DNA of 64,000 bases from Syntrophaceae bacterium UBA2280 (GCA_002347685.1 DDWS01000042.1:9468-73467); one strand, 5' to 3'. Counted from the first letter of the stretch, positions 52,769-61,238 are shown. Program-made: numbers and translations. Notes: generated by a model from the letters alone, not told the origin.

Positions 52769-53296
52769 ATGAAATCCGTTTTCGAACACGCAGATAGAAT
52801 TGATCCCAAAAAAGCCGTGAGGGTCAGGGAAGTTTTAATCGTTGATGATGAGGAACCTTTGCTTTTGAGCATTGCAGACGGTTTGAGCATTTATAGAAAA
52901 TGCTTCAATTTGCAGACTGCGACCAATGGCGCCGACGCGGTCAAAGTTTTGAAGTCTTCGCCGTATATTGATTTGGTTGTGACGGATCTGAGCATGCCGA
53001 AAATGGACGGGTTTGAGCTTCTGGCGTACATGAACAGAAATTATCCCAAGATCCCCGTCATTCTGATGACGGCTTTCGGCACGCCAAAGATAGAGGAAAT
53101 CGTCAGCAACATGGGCATTTTTCGATACCTGGAAAAGCCTCTGGATATTAATATCATCGCCGAAAACATTTTTGCGGCGCTGAAAATGAATTCATCCCTG
53201 TCGCCCGATCAGGACTTGCCGCTCAAGGAGACGCGTTCGCAGTTCAATTTCGCGGCCGGTTTTACGGCGGGTGACTACAAAAGGACCATATCGTAA
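52769..53296 (+). CDS. Receiver-only response regulator
   Basis: 175 residues from ATG 52769 (AAGGA 7 nt upstream; the frame from GTG 52724 is weaker). A single CheY-like domain: acidic pair Asp26-Asp27, phospho-acceptor Asp73 in VTDLSMP, Thr101 in LMTAFG and Lys123 in LEKP. There is no DNA-binding or enzyme output, only a 40-residue tail. First gene of the sigma-54-driven operon, so it probably brings phosphorylation input to the GTPase module. No cognate kinase is adjacent. Confidence 0.9.
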   Translation: MKSVFEHADRIDPKKAVRVREVLIVDDEEPLLLSIADGLSIYRKCFNLQTATNGADAVKVLKSSPYIDLVVTDLSMPKMDGFELLAYMNRNYPKIPVILMTAFGTPKIEEIVSNMGIFRYLEKPLDINIIAENIFAALKMNSSLSPDQDLPLKETRSQFNFAAGFTAGDYKRTIS

Positions 53297-53322
53297 AAGG
53301 AATACAACAGAGGAGCAATGTG

Positions 53323-54186
53323 ATGGAGGGTGCTGTGAAAAAGGATTTCAAGCTGGTCGCAGACAATGAGCATGTCGATGCCGTGTCCAGAACGGAGGCG
53401 GGCATGAAGGATGAACTGCAGCGCTGGCCGCTCTTTGGCCTTTCCGTGGGCAGTTTTCTGCAGGTGATTGCGATGGAGCAGCAGACCTGTATCATGGAAG
53501 TCTATCACGATGCGGATCACTGGGGGCATTTCCATATTATTGAGGGCGCTCTTTACGATGCCATTTGCGGGGCTCTGCGGGGCGAGGATGCTGCAATGGA
53601 AATGATTTCCTGGGAAAACGTCCGTCTCAATATTAAGCAAATCCTGGCCACCAGCAAGGTGGAAAGGACCATTGAAAAGAATCTGATGCTTTTGCTTATG
53701 GAAAGCACTCGACGCAGTGATGAGGTTCATCATGGACGTACGAACGGCGATATGGAAGATAACGAAGAACTCGAAGAGCTCGGAGAGCTCGATGATATGG
53801 ATGTCATTGCCGACGATGTGGAGCGTGCCAAATTAGAAGCTTGTCTCAATATTCTGGGCAGAGATATGGGGGGCGCTTTGAGTATGGCGAGTATCGCCAG
53901 TGTTCAGGAAGGCAAAATGATGGCTTCTTTCAATACGCCGCATCAGACTGCGGAATCCTTTCTGCGGCTCACCCAGTATTTAAAAAAGGCGTTTACGGCG
54001 CATACATCCGTTCATCTGGGCGATCACTACATTATGGATCTAAAAGGGCAACTGACGCTTGTGGTGCTGATTTTCGGTGAGTATCAATGGTGCGTTGTAT
54101 TTGATAACTCGAAGTGCACATTGGGGCTTTTCCGGAATATCATTATGCCGAAGGTTGTTAAAACCTACAATGAGATGAATATTTGA
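53323..54186 (+). CDS. DUF4388 (PATAN) - roadblock/LC7-like two-domain protein
   Basis: 287 residues; ATG 53323 has AGGAG 7 nt upstream (GTG 53320 is too close). The N-terminal part (about 28-130) starts LQRWPLFGLSVGSFLQVIAMEQQ and contains HIIEGALYDAICGALRGEDA, the pattern of DUF4388/PATAN domains found in two-component regulators. An acidic linker (DNEELEELGELDDMD) leads to a C-terminal domain (about 165-285) that resembles the roadblock-like protein at 54294, e.g. DLKGQLTLVVLIFGEYQWCV. It may couple the response regulator to the GTPase. The domain names are from memory. Confidence 0.72.
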   Translation: MEGAVKKDFKLVADNEHVDAVSRTEAGMKDELQRWPLFGLSVGSFLQVIAMEQQTCIMEVYHDADHWGHFHIIEGALYDAICGALRGEDAAMEMISWENVRLNIKQILATSKVERTIEKNLMLLLMESTRRSDEVHHGRTNGDMEDNEELEELGELDDMDVIADDVERAKLEACLNILGRDMGGALSMASIASVQEGKMMASFNTPHQTAESFLRLTQYLKKAFTAHTSVHLGDHYIMDLKGQLTLVVLIFGEYQWCVVFDNSKCTLGLFRNIIMPKVVKTYNEMNI

Positions 54187-54293
54187 TTAAACCCGGGCGA
54201 TTCGGCTGATGTTGCCGGTTCAACCGGCAGCAAGACCCGGCGGATGTTTTGGAGATCATAATTTTTACCTGAAAATATCATGGAGGAGTGGTA

Positions 54294-54665
54294 ATGAATA
54301 TTCAGAAATTGAATGCTTGTATGGACATTTTAAAAAAGGACCTGGGAGACGGGTTTGTCGCTTCCTGCATCATCACCACCGAGGACGGCCAGGTTCTCGT
54401 CGCGACCGACCATGCCAACATTGCAGAAGCGACACTGCTGAATGATGCCACAGCTTTCATCCGCAATGCATTGAAAACCTATCCGGCGGAACTCGGCAAC
54501 TACTATTATGTCGACGTAGCCGGGAGCATGGCTGTGCTGGTCATCCCTTTCGGGGATTATCAGTGGACAGTGACGGTGAACAAGACCCTCGTCAAGCTGG
54601 GATTGCTGTTGAATGTCGTTCTGCCGGCCGTCATCAATGCTTTTGAAGATGCGGTGGTGTCATAA
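54294..54665 (+). CDS. Roadblock/LC7-type protein (MglB-like candidate)
   Basis: 123 residues from ATG 54294 (GGAGGAG 5 nt upstream). Profilin-like roadblock pattern: helix LNACMDILKKDL, then FVASCIITTEDGQVLVATD, helix LNDATAFIRNALKTY, and YVDVAGSMAVLVIPFGDYQWTVTVN. Strongly similar to the C-terminal half of the preceding gene. Roadblock proteins dimerise and bind small GTPases as regulators or GAPs. A GTPase of the right family lies 830 nt downstream in the same operon. Confidence 0.8.
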   Translation: MNIQKLNACMDILKKDLGDGFVASCIITTEDGQVLVATDHANIAEATLLNDATAFIRNALKTYPAELGNYYYVDVAGSMAVLVIPFGDYQWTVTVNKTLVKLGLLLNVVLPAVINAFEDAVVS

Positions 54666-54685
54666 AGGGAGGCAAGGAGAGGGTT

Positions 54686-54868
54686 ATGGGAGAGAAATTG
54701 GTGCGCATTTTTGAAATTGTCAGCGAGCAGGCGGGCTTAAAGGGCCGCATGGAGCTTGCAACACGAACCGGTATTTCGCTCAACCGGGCGACTCAGATGA
54801 AGGATACAGATGAGCTGGTAAAAAGAATGAAGGAAATGGCCAGTTCTGTTCTTGAAAAAAATGCTTAA
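54686..54868 (+). CDS. 60-residue hypothetical protein of the GTPase operon
   Basis: 60 residues, almost entirely helical and charged: MGEKLVRIFEIVSEQAGLKG, then MELATRTGISLNRATQMKD, ending in ELVKRMKEMASSVLEKNA. AAGGAG lies about 7 nt upstream of the ATG. It sits 20 nt after the roadblock gene. No family recognised; size and helicity suggest a partner peptide for one of the neighbours. Confidence 0.65.
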   Translation: MGEKLVRIFEIVSEQAGLKGRMELATRTGISLNRATQMKDTDELVKRMKEMASSVLEKNA

Positions 54869-55036
54869 ATATAATAAGGAAACAATATATTTATGAGTGA
54901 GCGCCGTATTTCTGGTGTTGAGGAGTGTTTTTGCTGTAGGTGACCGAGGTAAGCAGCCTGTGTCAGACCAAGCGAAGACTTCACGGAAATGTGCGCTTAT
55001 AACCCTGTAATCAATTCTGGTAAAGGAATTGCGACT

Positions 55037-55423
55037 ATGATTTTAGGCCAAAAGCAACTCGACAAGATCCATGATACGTTGACCGAAAACCTCATCGGGT
55101 CAGGCGTCCAGAGCGTTATGCTGATTGATACTGCCGGCAACGTGATCGCCTCGATCAACAACGGAAACGAATCGATTGATTTGTATTCCCTCGCAGCTCT
55201 TGCTGCTGCCAATTTCGGCGCCATGAGCTGTATGGCCAGAATCGTAGGTGAGGATGAATTTTCCCTTTTGTTTCATAAAGGTGAAAAAGAGAACATCTAC
55301 TTTTGCAAGGTCAATGAGGAGCTGCTTTTGGTGAACATATTCAACAATCAGATCTCACTGGGATTTCTAAGGCTGAAAATGTCCAAGGTGGTGGATGAGT
55401 TGGTCGGGTTGCTTACAGACTGA
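55037..55423 (+). CDS. Roadblock/LC7-domain protein
   Basis: 128 residues from ATG 55037, chosen for AAAGGAA 9 nt upstream; the frame from 54989 is unsupported. Typical roadblock fold: ILGQKQLDKIHDTLTENLIG, SVMLIDTAGNVIASINNG, DLYSLAALAAANFGAMSCMA, then ILLVNIFNNQISLGFLRLKM-like strands. It resembles the MglB-type regulators that act on MglA GTPases more than the 54294 protein does. About 70 nt before the GTPase gene. Confidence 0.82.
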   Translation: MILGQKQLDKIHDTLTENLIGSGVQSVMLIDTAGNVIASINNGNESIDLYSLAALAAANFGAMSCMARIVGEDEFSLLFHKGEKENIYFCKVNEELLLVNIFNNQISLGFLRLKMSKVVDELVGLLTD

Positions 55424-55492
55424 ATTTCCGCGTTTGTGTTTATAAACGACGGCACATCACATGGTCTCACTACGAAGAGGGGGTAAGGCGCG

Positions 55493-56098
55493 TTGGCGTT
55501 TATTAATTTAAAGGATAAAGTAATTCAGGCCAAGGTTGTCTACTATGGCCCGGGAAGATGCGGTAAGACCACCAATCTTGAATATATCTATGAAAAATGC
55601 CGCCTTCAGGTTAATTCTGAAATGGTTACGGTTAAAACACAAGGCGACAGGACGCTGTTTTTCGATTTCTTTCCGTTTGATATGGGGAAAATCAGCGGTT
55701 ATGATGTTAAAATTCAACTCTACACCGTTCCCGGTCAGGTGAAGTATAATTCAACAAGACGGCTGGTCTTGAAAGGAGTTGACGGCGTTGTTTTCGTCGC
55801 CGATTCTGCCGCCGAACGCAGAAACAAAAATATTTTGTCTTTGCGCAATCTCGAAGAAAACCTGACGCTTTACAACAAGAACATCTACGATATTCCCCTG
55901 GTTATTCAATACAACAAAAGAGATCTTGCCAAGCAGGGCATTGAGATTCTCGATGTCGAAACGCTCGAGCAGGATCTGAACACGGCGCTCAAAGCGCCTT
56001 GGTTCGAGGCCAGCGCGGTAGAAGGGGATAATGTTGTTCCGACACTCAAGAAAATTATCTATGAGACCATGTCTTCTCTCGAAAAACAATTGAAATAG
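55493..56098 (+). CDS. mglA: MglA-family small Ras-like GTPase
   Basis: 201 residues, TTG start at 55493 behind GAGGGGG. Matches Myxococcus MglA along its length, including the start (AFINLKDKVIQAKVVYYGPG). P-loop GPGRCGKT 19-26, catalytic Arg53 in GDRTLFFDF, Gln82 in TVPGQ, and base-specificity motif NKRD 141-144 are all present. These residues support GTP binding and hydrolysis. MglA proteins act with roadblock GAPs to set cell polarity and control pili or gliding machines. Here the operon supplies the roadblock partners and a response regulator. Confidence 0.92.
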   Translation: MAFINLKDKVIQAKVVYYGPGRCGKTTNLEYIYEKCRLQVNSEMVTVKTQGDRTLFFDFFPFDMGKISGYDVKIQLYTVPGQVKYNSTRRLVLKGVDGVVFVADSAAERRNKNILSLRNLEENLTLYNKNIYDIPLVIQYNKRDLAKQGIEILDVETLEQDLNTALKAPWFEASAVEGDNVVPTLKKIIYETMSSLEKQLK

Positions 56099-56109
56099 GA
56101 GTAGGGAAC

Positions 56110-57432
56110 ATGAAAATAAAAGAAGATTCGTCGTTTCTTCAGGGGGTGGAAAGCCGTTTGGACAGCCTGTTCGCCGACGACACCGAAATCAGGAAGGACA
56201 GCAAAGATGATTCTCCCCGCTCCGCAGCTGAGGAACCTTCAGGGATCACAAAACCTGAGCAGGCCCTGGATCCCGCAGAGGTAAAACCGCCGCCGATCTC
56301 CTTGGAGTCTAAAGACGAACCCGAAACCGATTTCGAGGAAATGACCCCGGACATCAAACAAAAATTGAGTCTTGACACCACAGGCCGTCCCGCCCAGAAC
56401 CCGGAAGGCGAAAAATCATCTTTTATCAATGAAATTGAAAAAAGATTTTCTGCCATTTTCGGTGAAGATGGCGGGACACCCCCGGCGGAAGAAACAGTGT
56501 CTAAAGCATCACGCAGCTTCCAGGAAGTGATCGCGGAAGCAGAAGTCTCGGATAAAAGAATTGATGCGCCCTCAGACGATTTTCACCCGTCGGGACTCGT
56601 CATGGCTTCACCTTTAAAGAATGTCAAAAGCGTCGTTCTTTCGCTTGAATGGGAAATCAGCGACGAAATTCTGGAACAGTTTGAAGAAGAGCTCAACAAA
56701 GTTTATTTGTTATACACGGGGGATAAAATCATCCTCGGATTTGTCCGGATTTTGCGATTTCTTGGCCGTTACATCAGAGTGCGGGGGGCGAATTCCAACC
56801 GGGAATCGATCAATTTGCTTCTTTCCGTTTATGATCAACTGGAAAACGTGATGGTCTCGTCGGAAATGACAGAAGTGAAGAAGCACCTTATTTTACTGGA
56901 CAATGTGAAGAAGTATCGAGGCTGGGTGGAAACCACGGATTTGGAAGCCCAGAGTGACGCAGAGACTCCGGTTCAGCAGGCCGTTGAAATTGAGCCCGTC
57001 GAAGCAAAACCCGCTGAAATGGAACCCTTGATTGAGCTGGCCACTGAGAAGCCCCTCCCTGCCCCGGATGCAGATATTGAACGTCTTTCCGATTTGTCCC
57101 TTGAGTTGGAATCCGTTGATGTGCCAAAACCTCCAGACCCTCTCCGGTCGGCTGAAACCCGCAGAGATTGGACCGTTCATGAAGCGGATGATATCGTGGT
57201 CGATGAACCGTTGGCGGTTCCGACGTTAGAAACACCGGATCAAAGCAGTCAAGCCCCGGCCCCACCCGCTGACTTGGCTGTGCAGGAAAGCATCGCTGCG
57301 ATCAAGGAGATGGCGCCGCATGAAGCATTTGCTTTTGCCCTCGATGAACTCAAGAAAACTTTTTCAGGAGAGATCGACGCTTTAAAACAAGAGATTCAAG
57401 CGCTCAAAAATGACTATAGAACACAACGATAA
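56110..57432 (+). CDS. Acidic scaffold-like protein of the GTPase operon
   Basis: 440 residues, AGGAG upstream, 11 nt after mglA. A short amphipathic motif is repeated: SSFLQGVESRLDSLF (7-21) and SSFINEIEKRFSAIF (103-117), each followed by an acidic pair. Long acidic, proline-rich linkers surround a folded block (about 176-275, VVLSLEWEISDEILEQFEEE, IILGFVRILRFLGRYIRV). The C-terminus is a coiled coil (ELKKTFSGEIDALKQEIQAL). No catalytic motif. It looks like an adaptor that could bind the GTPase or roadblock proteins through the repeats. No family recognised. Confidence 0.75.
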   Translation: MKIKEDSSFLQGVESRLDSLFADDTEIRKDSKDDSPRSAAEEPSGITKPEQALDPAEVKPPPISLESKDEPETDFEEMTPDIKQKLSLDTTGRPAQNPEGEKSSFINEIEKRFSAIFGEDGGTPPAEETVSKASRSFQEVIAEAEVSDKRIDAPSDDFHPSGLVMASPLKNVKSVVLSLEWEISDEILEQFEEELNKVYLLYTGDKIILGFVRILRFLGRYIRVRGANSNRESINLLLSVYDQLENVMVSSEMTEVKKHLILLDNVKKYRGWVETTDLEAQSDAETPVQQAVEIEPVEAKPAEMEPLIELATEKPLPAPDADIERLSDLSLELESVDVPKPPDPLRSAETRRDWTVHEADDIVVDEPLAVPTLETPDQSSQAPAPPADLAVQESIAAIKEMAPHEAFAFALDELKKTFSGEIDALKQEIQALKNDYRTQR

Positions 57433-57528
57433 AGTTGATGTGCGTCTCCGTGATAAAACACGTGCGGTGTCAAATCAACGAATGTTTGGGATTTTTTTGT
57501 TACCGGAAGAAGGACGAGTACAATTGGC

Positions 57529-57702
57529 ATGATTATCTTTTGTGAGGAATGTGGTGAACGATACATCATTGAACCGGAAGACCTGAAAGGATCAGCCATG
57601 ATTTTTATCTGCAGATCCTGCAATGATATTATCAAGATTCCGGCGCAGCGGCACGCCTCCGATCATCATAAGGAAGAGGAACCCCAATCAGATAAGGTTT
57701 AG
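57529..57702 (+). CDS. Free-standing 57-residue zinc-ribbon protein
   Basis: 57 residues: ATG 57529, stop TAG 57700-57702. Two knuckles, FCEECG and FICRSCN (CxxC-x19-CxxC), form an MJ0042-like zinc ribbon, with a charged tail. Elsewhere this ribbon is usually the N-terminus of DUF3426 membrane proteins; here the DUF3426 gene is separate and starts 53 nt downstream. The ribosome-binding site is modest. Too short for ordinary gene-calling cut-offs. Confidence 0.7.
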   Translation: MIIFCEECGERYIIEPEDLKGSAMIFICRSCNDIIKIPAQRHASDHHKEEEPQSDKV

Positions 57703-57755
57703 ATCGTTGGGGTTAACACGCTACATTGGGTAAAAATCTGACAAAGGACAATTTC

Positions 57756-58835
57756 ATGGACAAAAAAAATGGGATGTTCGATTTGAAACGCGAGAAGCAG
57801 GAGTTGGATGTTTTCTTATCCTCCATTGTGGAGGCGGACAAACCTGTTGCTTCTCAAACACAGCCCACGGCTGAAAAGGCTCCTTCCACGGCTTCTTTCA
57901 CGGATGTATCATTGGAGAGGACGGCCTCTTCCCCGCTCTTCGGCGATGATGAAAAAATCAAGAAGAAAACCGGCGGAGATTATGCCGCAGGGGGGCGCGC
58001 GCCGAAAGAAAAAACGTTTTCTCCCGAACTCAATGAATTTTTTGCCAAGCCGTCGACGGATCAGGGGTTGCCTAAAATTCCCGTACCGTCTGTTTCCAGA
58101 AAAGAACCGGCGAGGTCTTTGGGAAAGCCGTCCGGTCTTAAGCCGGAAATGGATATTCCGAAGGGACCCGGTTTGTTTGACCAGAACGTGAAGCCGGTTA
58201 TGCCGGCGGACAAAGGGGACGTTACGCCTGACAAGAAAGGCGATGCGGGAAAACGCTATGATTATGCGCCTGAAAAAAGCTCTGCCGGCAGACGGGTGGG
58301 ACTGATCGTGCTTCTTGTGATTCTCCTTTTGATTTTGGTTTTAGGGGGGTATCTGTGGATGTATCCTGAAAGAGGGGATAAGGCGCTGGACTGGATTCAA
58401 TCGAAGATGCCCGTTTCAGGAGATTCCATCGGCAGCGCAAAGACGTTTCAGACTGCATCCGATGAGATAAAACTCATAGACGTTCGGCAAAAACTAGTCC
58501 ATAACAAAGCCGTCGGCAGGAGCGTTAGGCTGATTGAAGGTGTCGCGGTAAATCAGACGCCAAACGCCATCTCCAGAATCAATATTGTGGCACAGCTCCA
58601 TGATATTCAGGGGGCTCCGCTTACCTCCATGTCCGCGCAGGGAGGCAACATTCTGACAGGCGAGCAACTCGAAAGTTTAGACGCCAAGACCATCATCGAG
58701 ATCCTTCAGAACCGGACAACGGCGAAAAGCAACATTCCGACCGGGCAAAAAGTGTCCTTCATGATCGTCATTTTTCAGGAACCGCCCGGAGTGCATAAGC
58801 TATCCGTTGCGCCTGCCGGGTTTGAAAAAAACTAA
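57756..58835 (+). CDS. DUF3426-type membrane protein
   Basis: 359 residues from ATG 57756 (AAAGGA upstream). A long, low-complexity, Pro/Lys/Glu-rich cytoplasmic part (1-180) precedes one transmembrane helix (181-202) and a periplasmic domain with the DUF3426 pattern: VNQTPNAISRINIVAQLHDI, GNILTGEQLESLDAKTIIEI and GQKVSFMIVIFQEPP. Unlike most relatives it lacks the N-terminal zinc ribbon, which is encoded just upstream. Last gene of the operon; it may connect the cytoplasmic GTPase system to the envelope. Confidence 0.8.
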   Translation: MDKKNGMFDLKREKQELDVFLSSIVEADKPVASQTQPTAEKAPSTASFTDVSLERTASSPLFGDDEKIKKKTGGDYAAGGRAPKEKTFSPELNEFFAKPSTDQGLPKIPVPSVSRKEPARSLGKPSGLKPEMDIPKGPGLFDQNVKPVMPADKGDVTPDKKGDAGKRYDYAPEKSSAGRRVGLIVLLVILLLILVLGGYLWMYPERGDKALDWIQSKMPVSGDSIGSAKTFQTASDEIKLIDVRQKLVHNKAVGRSVRLIEGVAVNQTPNAISRINIVAQLHDIQGAPLTSMSAQGGNILTGEQLESLDAKTIIEILQNRTTAKSNIPTGQKVSFMIVIFQEPPGVHKLSVAPAGFEKN

Positions 58836-59108
58836 TCTCGAAACAGCGGCTTTTCGAACGGGTCACGGATAAAGGAGCGTTCAAGGCACCATAAAAAAAG
58901 TTGATAAGGGTTTCGGCCTGGTTCAATTTTCATGCGTTTAAAGCAGTTTTTTTTTAAGTTACCCCCGGTTTTCAGATCCTGACCGGTTGAAAGGCTCTTG
59001 CCTGGATGTCTTTCCATCACAGCCCTTTTGACCGCGAATTAAATAATGTAAGATTGAACCCCACATCATTATTGACGGGGAATTTTTTTATCATTGGAGG
59101 AGACTGAA

Positions 59109-60878
59109 ATGAAGGGGAAAGTATTTCTGGTCATTACGCTCGTTATGATGGTGGTTGGCGCTATAGTGGCCAGCCAGGTTCAAACCGATTTCGGAAGGAT
59201 TGCCGTCAAGGACATCCGTTTCCAGGGTAAAGATGGCGCAACGCGCAGCGCGCTTTTATATGTGCCGGCCAACGCCACGCCACAAACGCCTGCACCCGCC
59301 ATCCAGGCCATCCACGGTTACATCAATTCCAGGGAAACGCAGTCCGGTTTTGCAATAGAATTCGCGCGTCGCGGTTGGGTCGTGCTGGCCCTTGATCAGG
59401 CGGGGCACGGCTATTCAGATCCGCCTGTAGGCGACAGCGGTTATGGCGCGATTGACGGTCTGGCTTATCTGCGGAGTCTCGATTTCGTGGATAAAGACAA
59501 GATCGGCCTGGAAGGCCACTCCATGGGCGGCTGGGCATCTGTGATCGCCGCTGCAACCTTTCCCGCTGATTATGCAGCCATGGTACTGGCCGGCTCATCC
59601 ACAGGCACAAAATATTCGCAGCAGTATGTTCCCATTCCGGGCACTCCCGTATTTCCAAGAAATCTGGCCTTGGTCTTCAGTACATATGATGAGTTTTCCA
59701 TGCTGATGTGGGAGACCCCTGTCGCCAGAGACGTGGTAACAAGCGACGCGCTGAAAAATGTGTTCGGGACGACGGAAACGATTGAACCAGGAAAGATTTA
59801 CGGCTCCATAGAAGAAGGCACGGCCCGCGTGCTTTATCAGCCGGAAACAACGCATCCCGGCGATCATCTCTCTTGTGAGGCCATCGGTTACGCCATTGAA
59901 TGGTTTCAGAAAACACTCGGCGATGTTAATCCCATTCCCTCCACCAGTCAGATCTGGTACTGGAAGGAAATCGCCACACTCGTCAGTTTGCTTGGCTGTC
60001 TTTTGTTTATTTTTGCCTTCGGCCGTCTGCTTTTGCAGACCGGGTTCTTCAGCGCATTGCGGGAAGCCCCGCAAAATCCGAAGCCCGCGCAGGGAGGCGG
60101 CTGGTGGGTGGCCGCGATTCTGATGATCCTCATTCCCGCCATCACATATTTTCCTCTCACCGGAATCGGGAACTTTGCCGTGAAAGCCTCCTGGCTCTTT
60201 CCACAGCAGGTGACCAACACCCTGATGTTCTGGTTGCTTGTTAATATGCTGATCTCACTCATTCTATTTGCTGTCTGGCATTTGTTCAACCGGAAAAAGG
60301 GTGGCAACTCCGTGTCCTACGGATTGGTTGCATCCGGCGGTGCGACGGTCAAGAAGATCGGCCTTTCCGTGCTGCTTGCCTTCATCGTGATAGGTGCCGC
60401 CTATCTGTCGGTTGTCGTCATTTCCGCTATCTTTACAGTGGATTACCGGTTCTGGATCATGCAGCTCAAGCCCATGAGCGCGATGCATTTCCAGATCGCA
60501 CTGCGATATGTCATCCCCTTCCTGCTGTTTTATCTGGTGTTCGCGGTTGTCCTGCACGGACAGCTTCGGTCACTGGTCGGTTCCTTTAAAAGCAGGATGA
60601 TAAAAGCCGTGGTGGTCACTTCCCTGGGGTATTTACTGCTGCTGCTGATTCTCTATATCCCGCTATTTTTGGGCCGTCCGCTTGGCGTGCCGGATGTGCT
60701 GCTGACTCTCTATGCTATTGTGGCCATTCAGGTCTTGCCCCTGTTTATGATTGTCACATTTATCTCTACCTATTATTTTGAAAAAACGGGGTTGATCTAT
60801 TCCGGTGCGGTCATCAACGCACTGTTTATCACCTGGTACATTATCGCGTCTCAGGCGACAAACTTTCCCCTGAAATAG
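59109..60878 (+). CDS. Alpha/beta hydrolase fused to polytopic membrane domain
   Basis: 589 residues from ATG 59109 (GGAGGAG at 59096-59102; the frame from TTG 59094 is rejected). An N-terminal signal/anchor helix is followed by an alpha/beta-hydrolase domain (about 40-270): IHGYINSRETQSGF, DQAGHGYSDPP, nucleophile Ser in GHSMGGWAS and a likely catalytic His in HPGDHLS. The second half (about 290-585) has about eight hydrophobic segments. The hydrolase part resembles dienelactone/peptidase-type enzymes and probably faces the periplasm. Substrate unknown. Confidence 0.82.
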   Translation: MKGKVFLVITLVMMVVGAIVASQVQTDFGRIAVKDIRFQGKDGATRSALLYVPANATPQTPAPAIQAIHGYINSRETQSGFAIEFARRGWVVLALDQAGHGYSDPPVGDSGYGAIDGLAYLRSLDFVDKDKIGLEGHSMGGWASVIAAATFPADYAAMVLAGSSTGTKYSQQYVPIPGTPVFPRNLALVFSTYDEFSMLMWETPVARDVVTSDALKNVFGTTETIEPGKIYGSIEEGTARVLYQPETTHPGDHLSCEAIGYAIEWFQKTLGDVNPIPSTSQIWYWKEIATLVSLLGCLLFIFAFGRLLLQTGFFSALREAPQNPKPAQGGGWWVAAILMILIPAITYFPLTGIGNFAVKASWLFPQQVTNTLMFWLLVNMLISLILFAVWHLFNRKKGGNSVSYGLVASGGATVKKIGLSVLLAFIVIGAAYLSVVVISAIFTVDYRFWIMQLKPMSAMHFQIALRYVIPFLLFYLVFAVVLHGQLRSLVGSFKSRMIKAVVVTSLGYLLLLLILYIPLFLGRPLGVPDVLLTLYAIVAIQVLPLFMIVTFISTYYFEKTGLIYSGAVINALFITWYIIASQATNFPLK

Positions 60879-60889
60879 GCCTTTCGATT

Positions 60890-60941
60890 CATCCGGCGCT
60901 CAAGGCAGGCAGAAGAGATATACTGCCCCGGGCGCCGGATG
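60890..60941 (+). terminator. Long hairpin downstream of the membrane hydrolase gene
   Basis: Perfect 10-bp stem CATCCGGCGC/GCGCCGGATG (60890-60899 and 60932-60941) with an inner GGCAG/CTGCC stem. It starts 12 nt after the stop codon. No T-run follows, so it could be a processing or stabilising structure. The rest of the 60879-61238 gap shows no gene. Confidence 0.5.
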
Positions 60942-61238
60942 TCTCCCCTCTGCCGGTCAGGATGAAATAAAAAAAAGAAATGACTTGCAATTTGAAGGTT
61001 TTACCTGTAGAGACCCTTAAGGAATAGCGATCAATACCCTTCCCAACCTTTCTCCATGGAAATTTGTTAAGGAATAATCGGCTAATCAATCATAAAATCC
61101 AAACGCATTGCCGTGTTAGTGACCTTTCTTTTCAGGCGCCAAACGAGCGTATGAAAAGGTGTCTTTACCAGCCTTATGACGGTTTTCACTTGGGTTTAAA
61201 CAATAACGTAAGCTGGTAACAAAGAAAAAGGATAACCA

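Noticed and set aside
52469..52890. Two minus-strand frames (74 and 91 codons) over the sigma-54 promoter
   Set aside because: They overlap the promoter and response regulator, and lack ribosome-binding sites and family resemblance.
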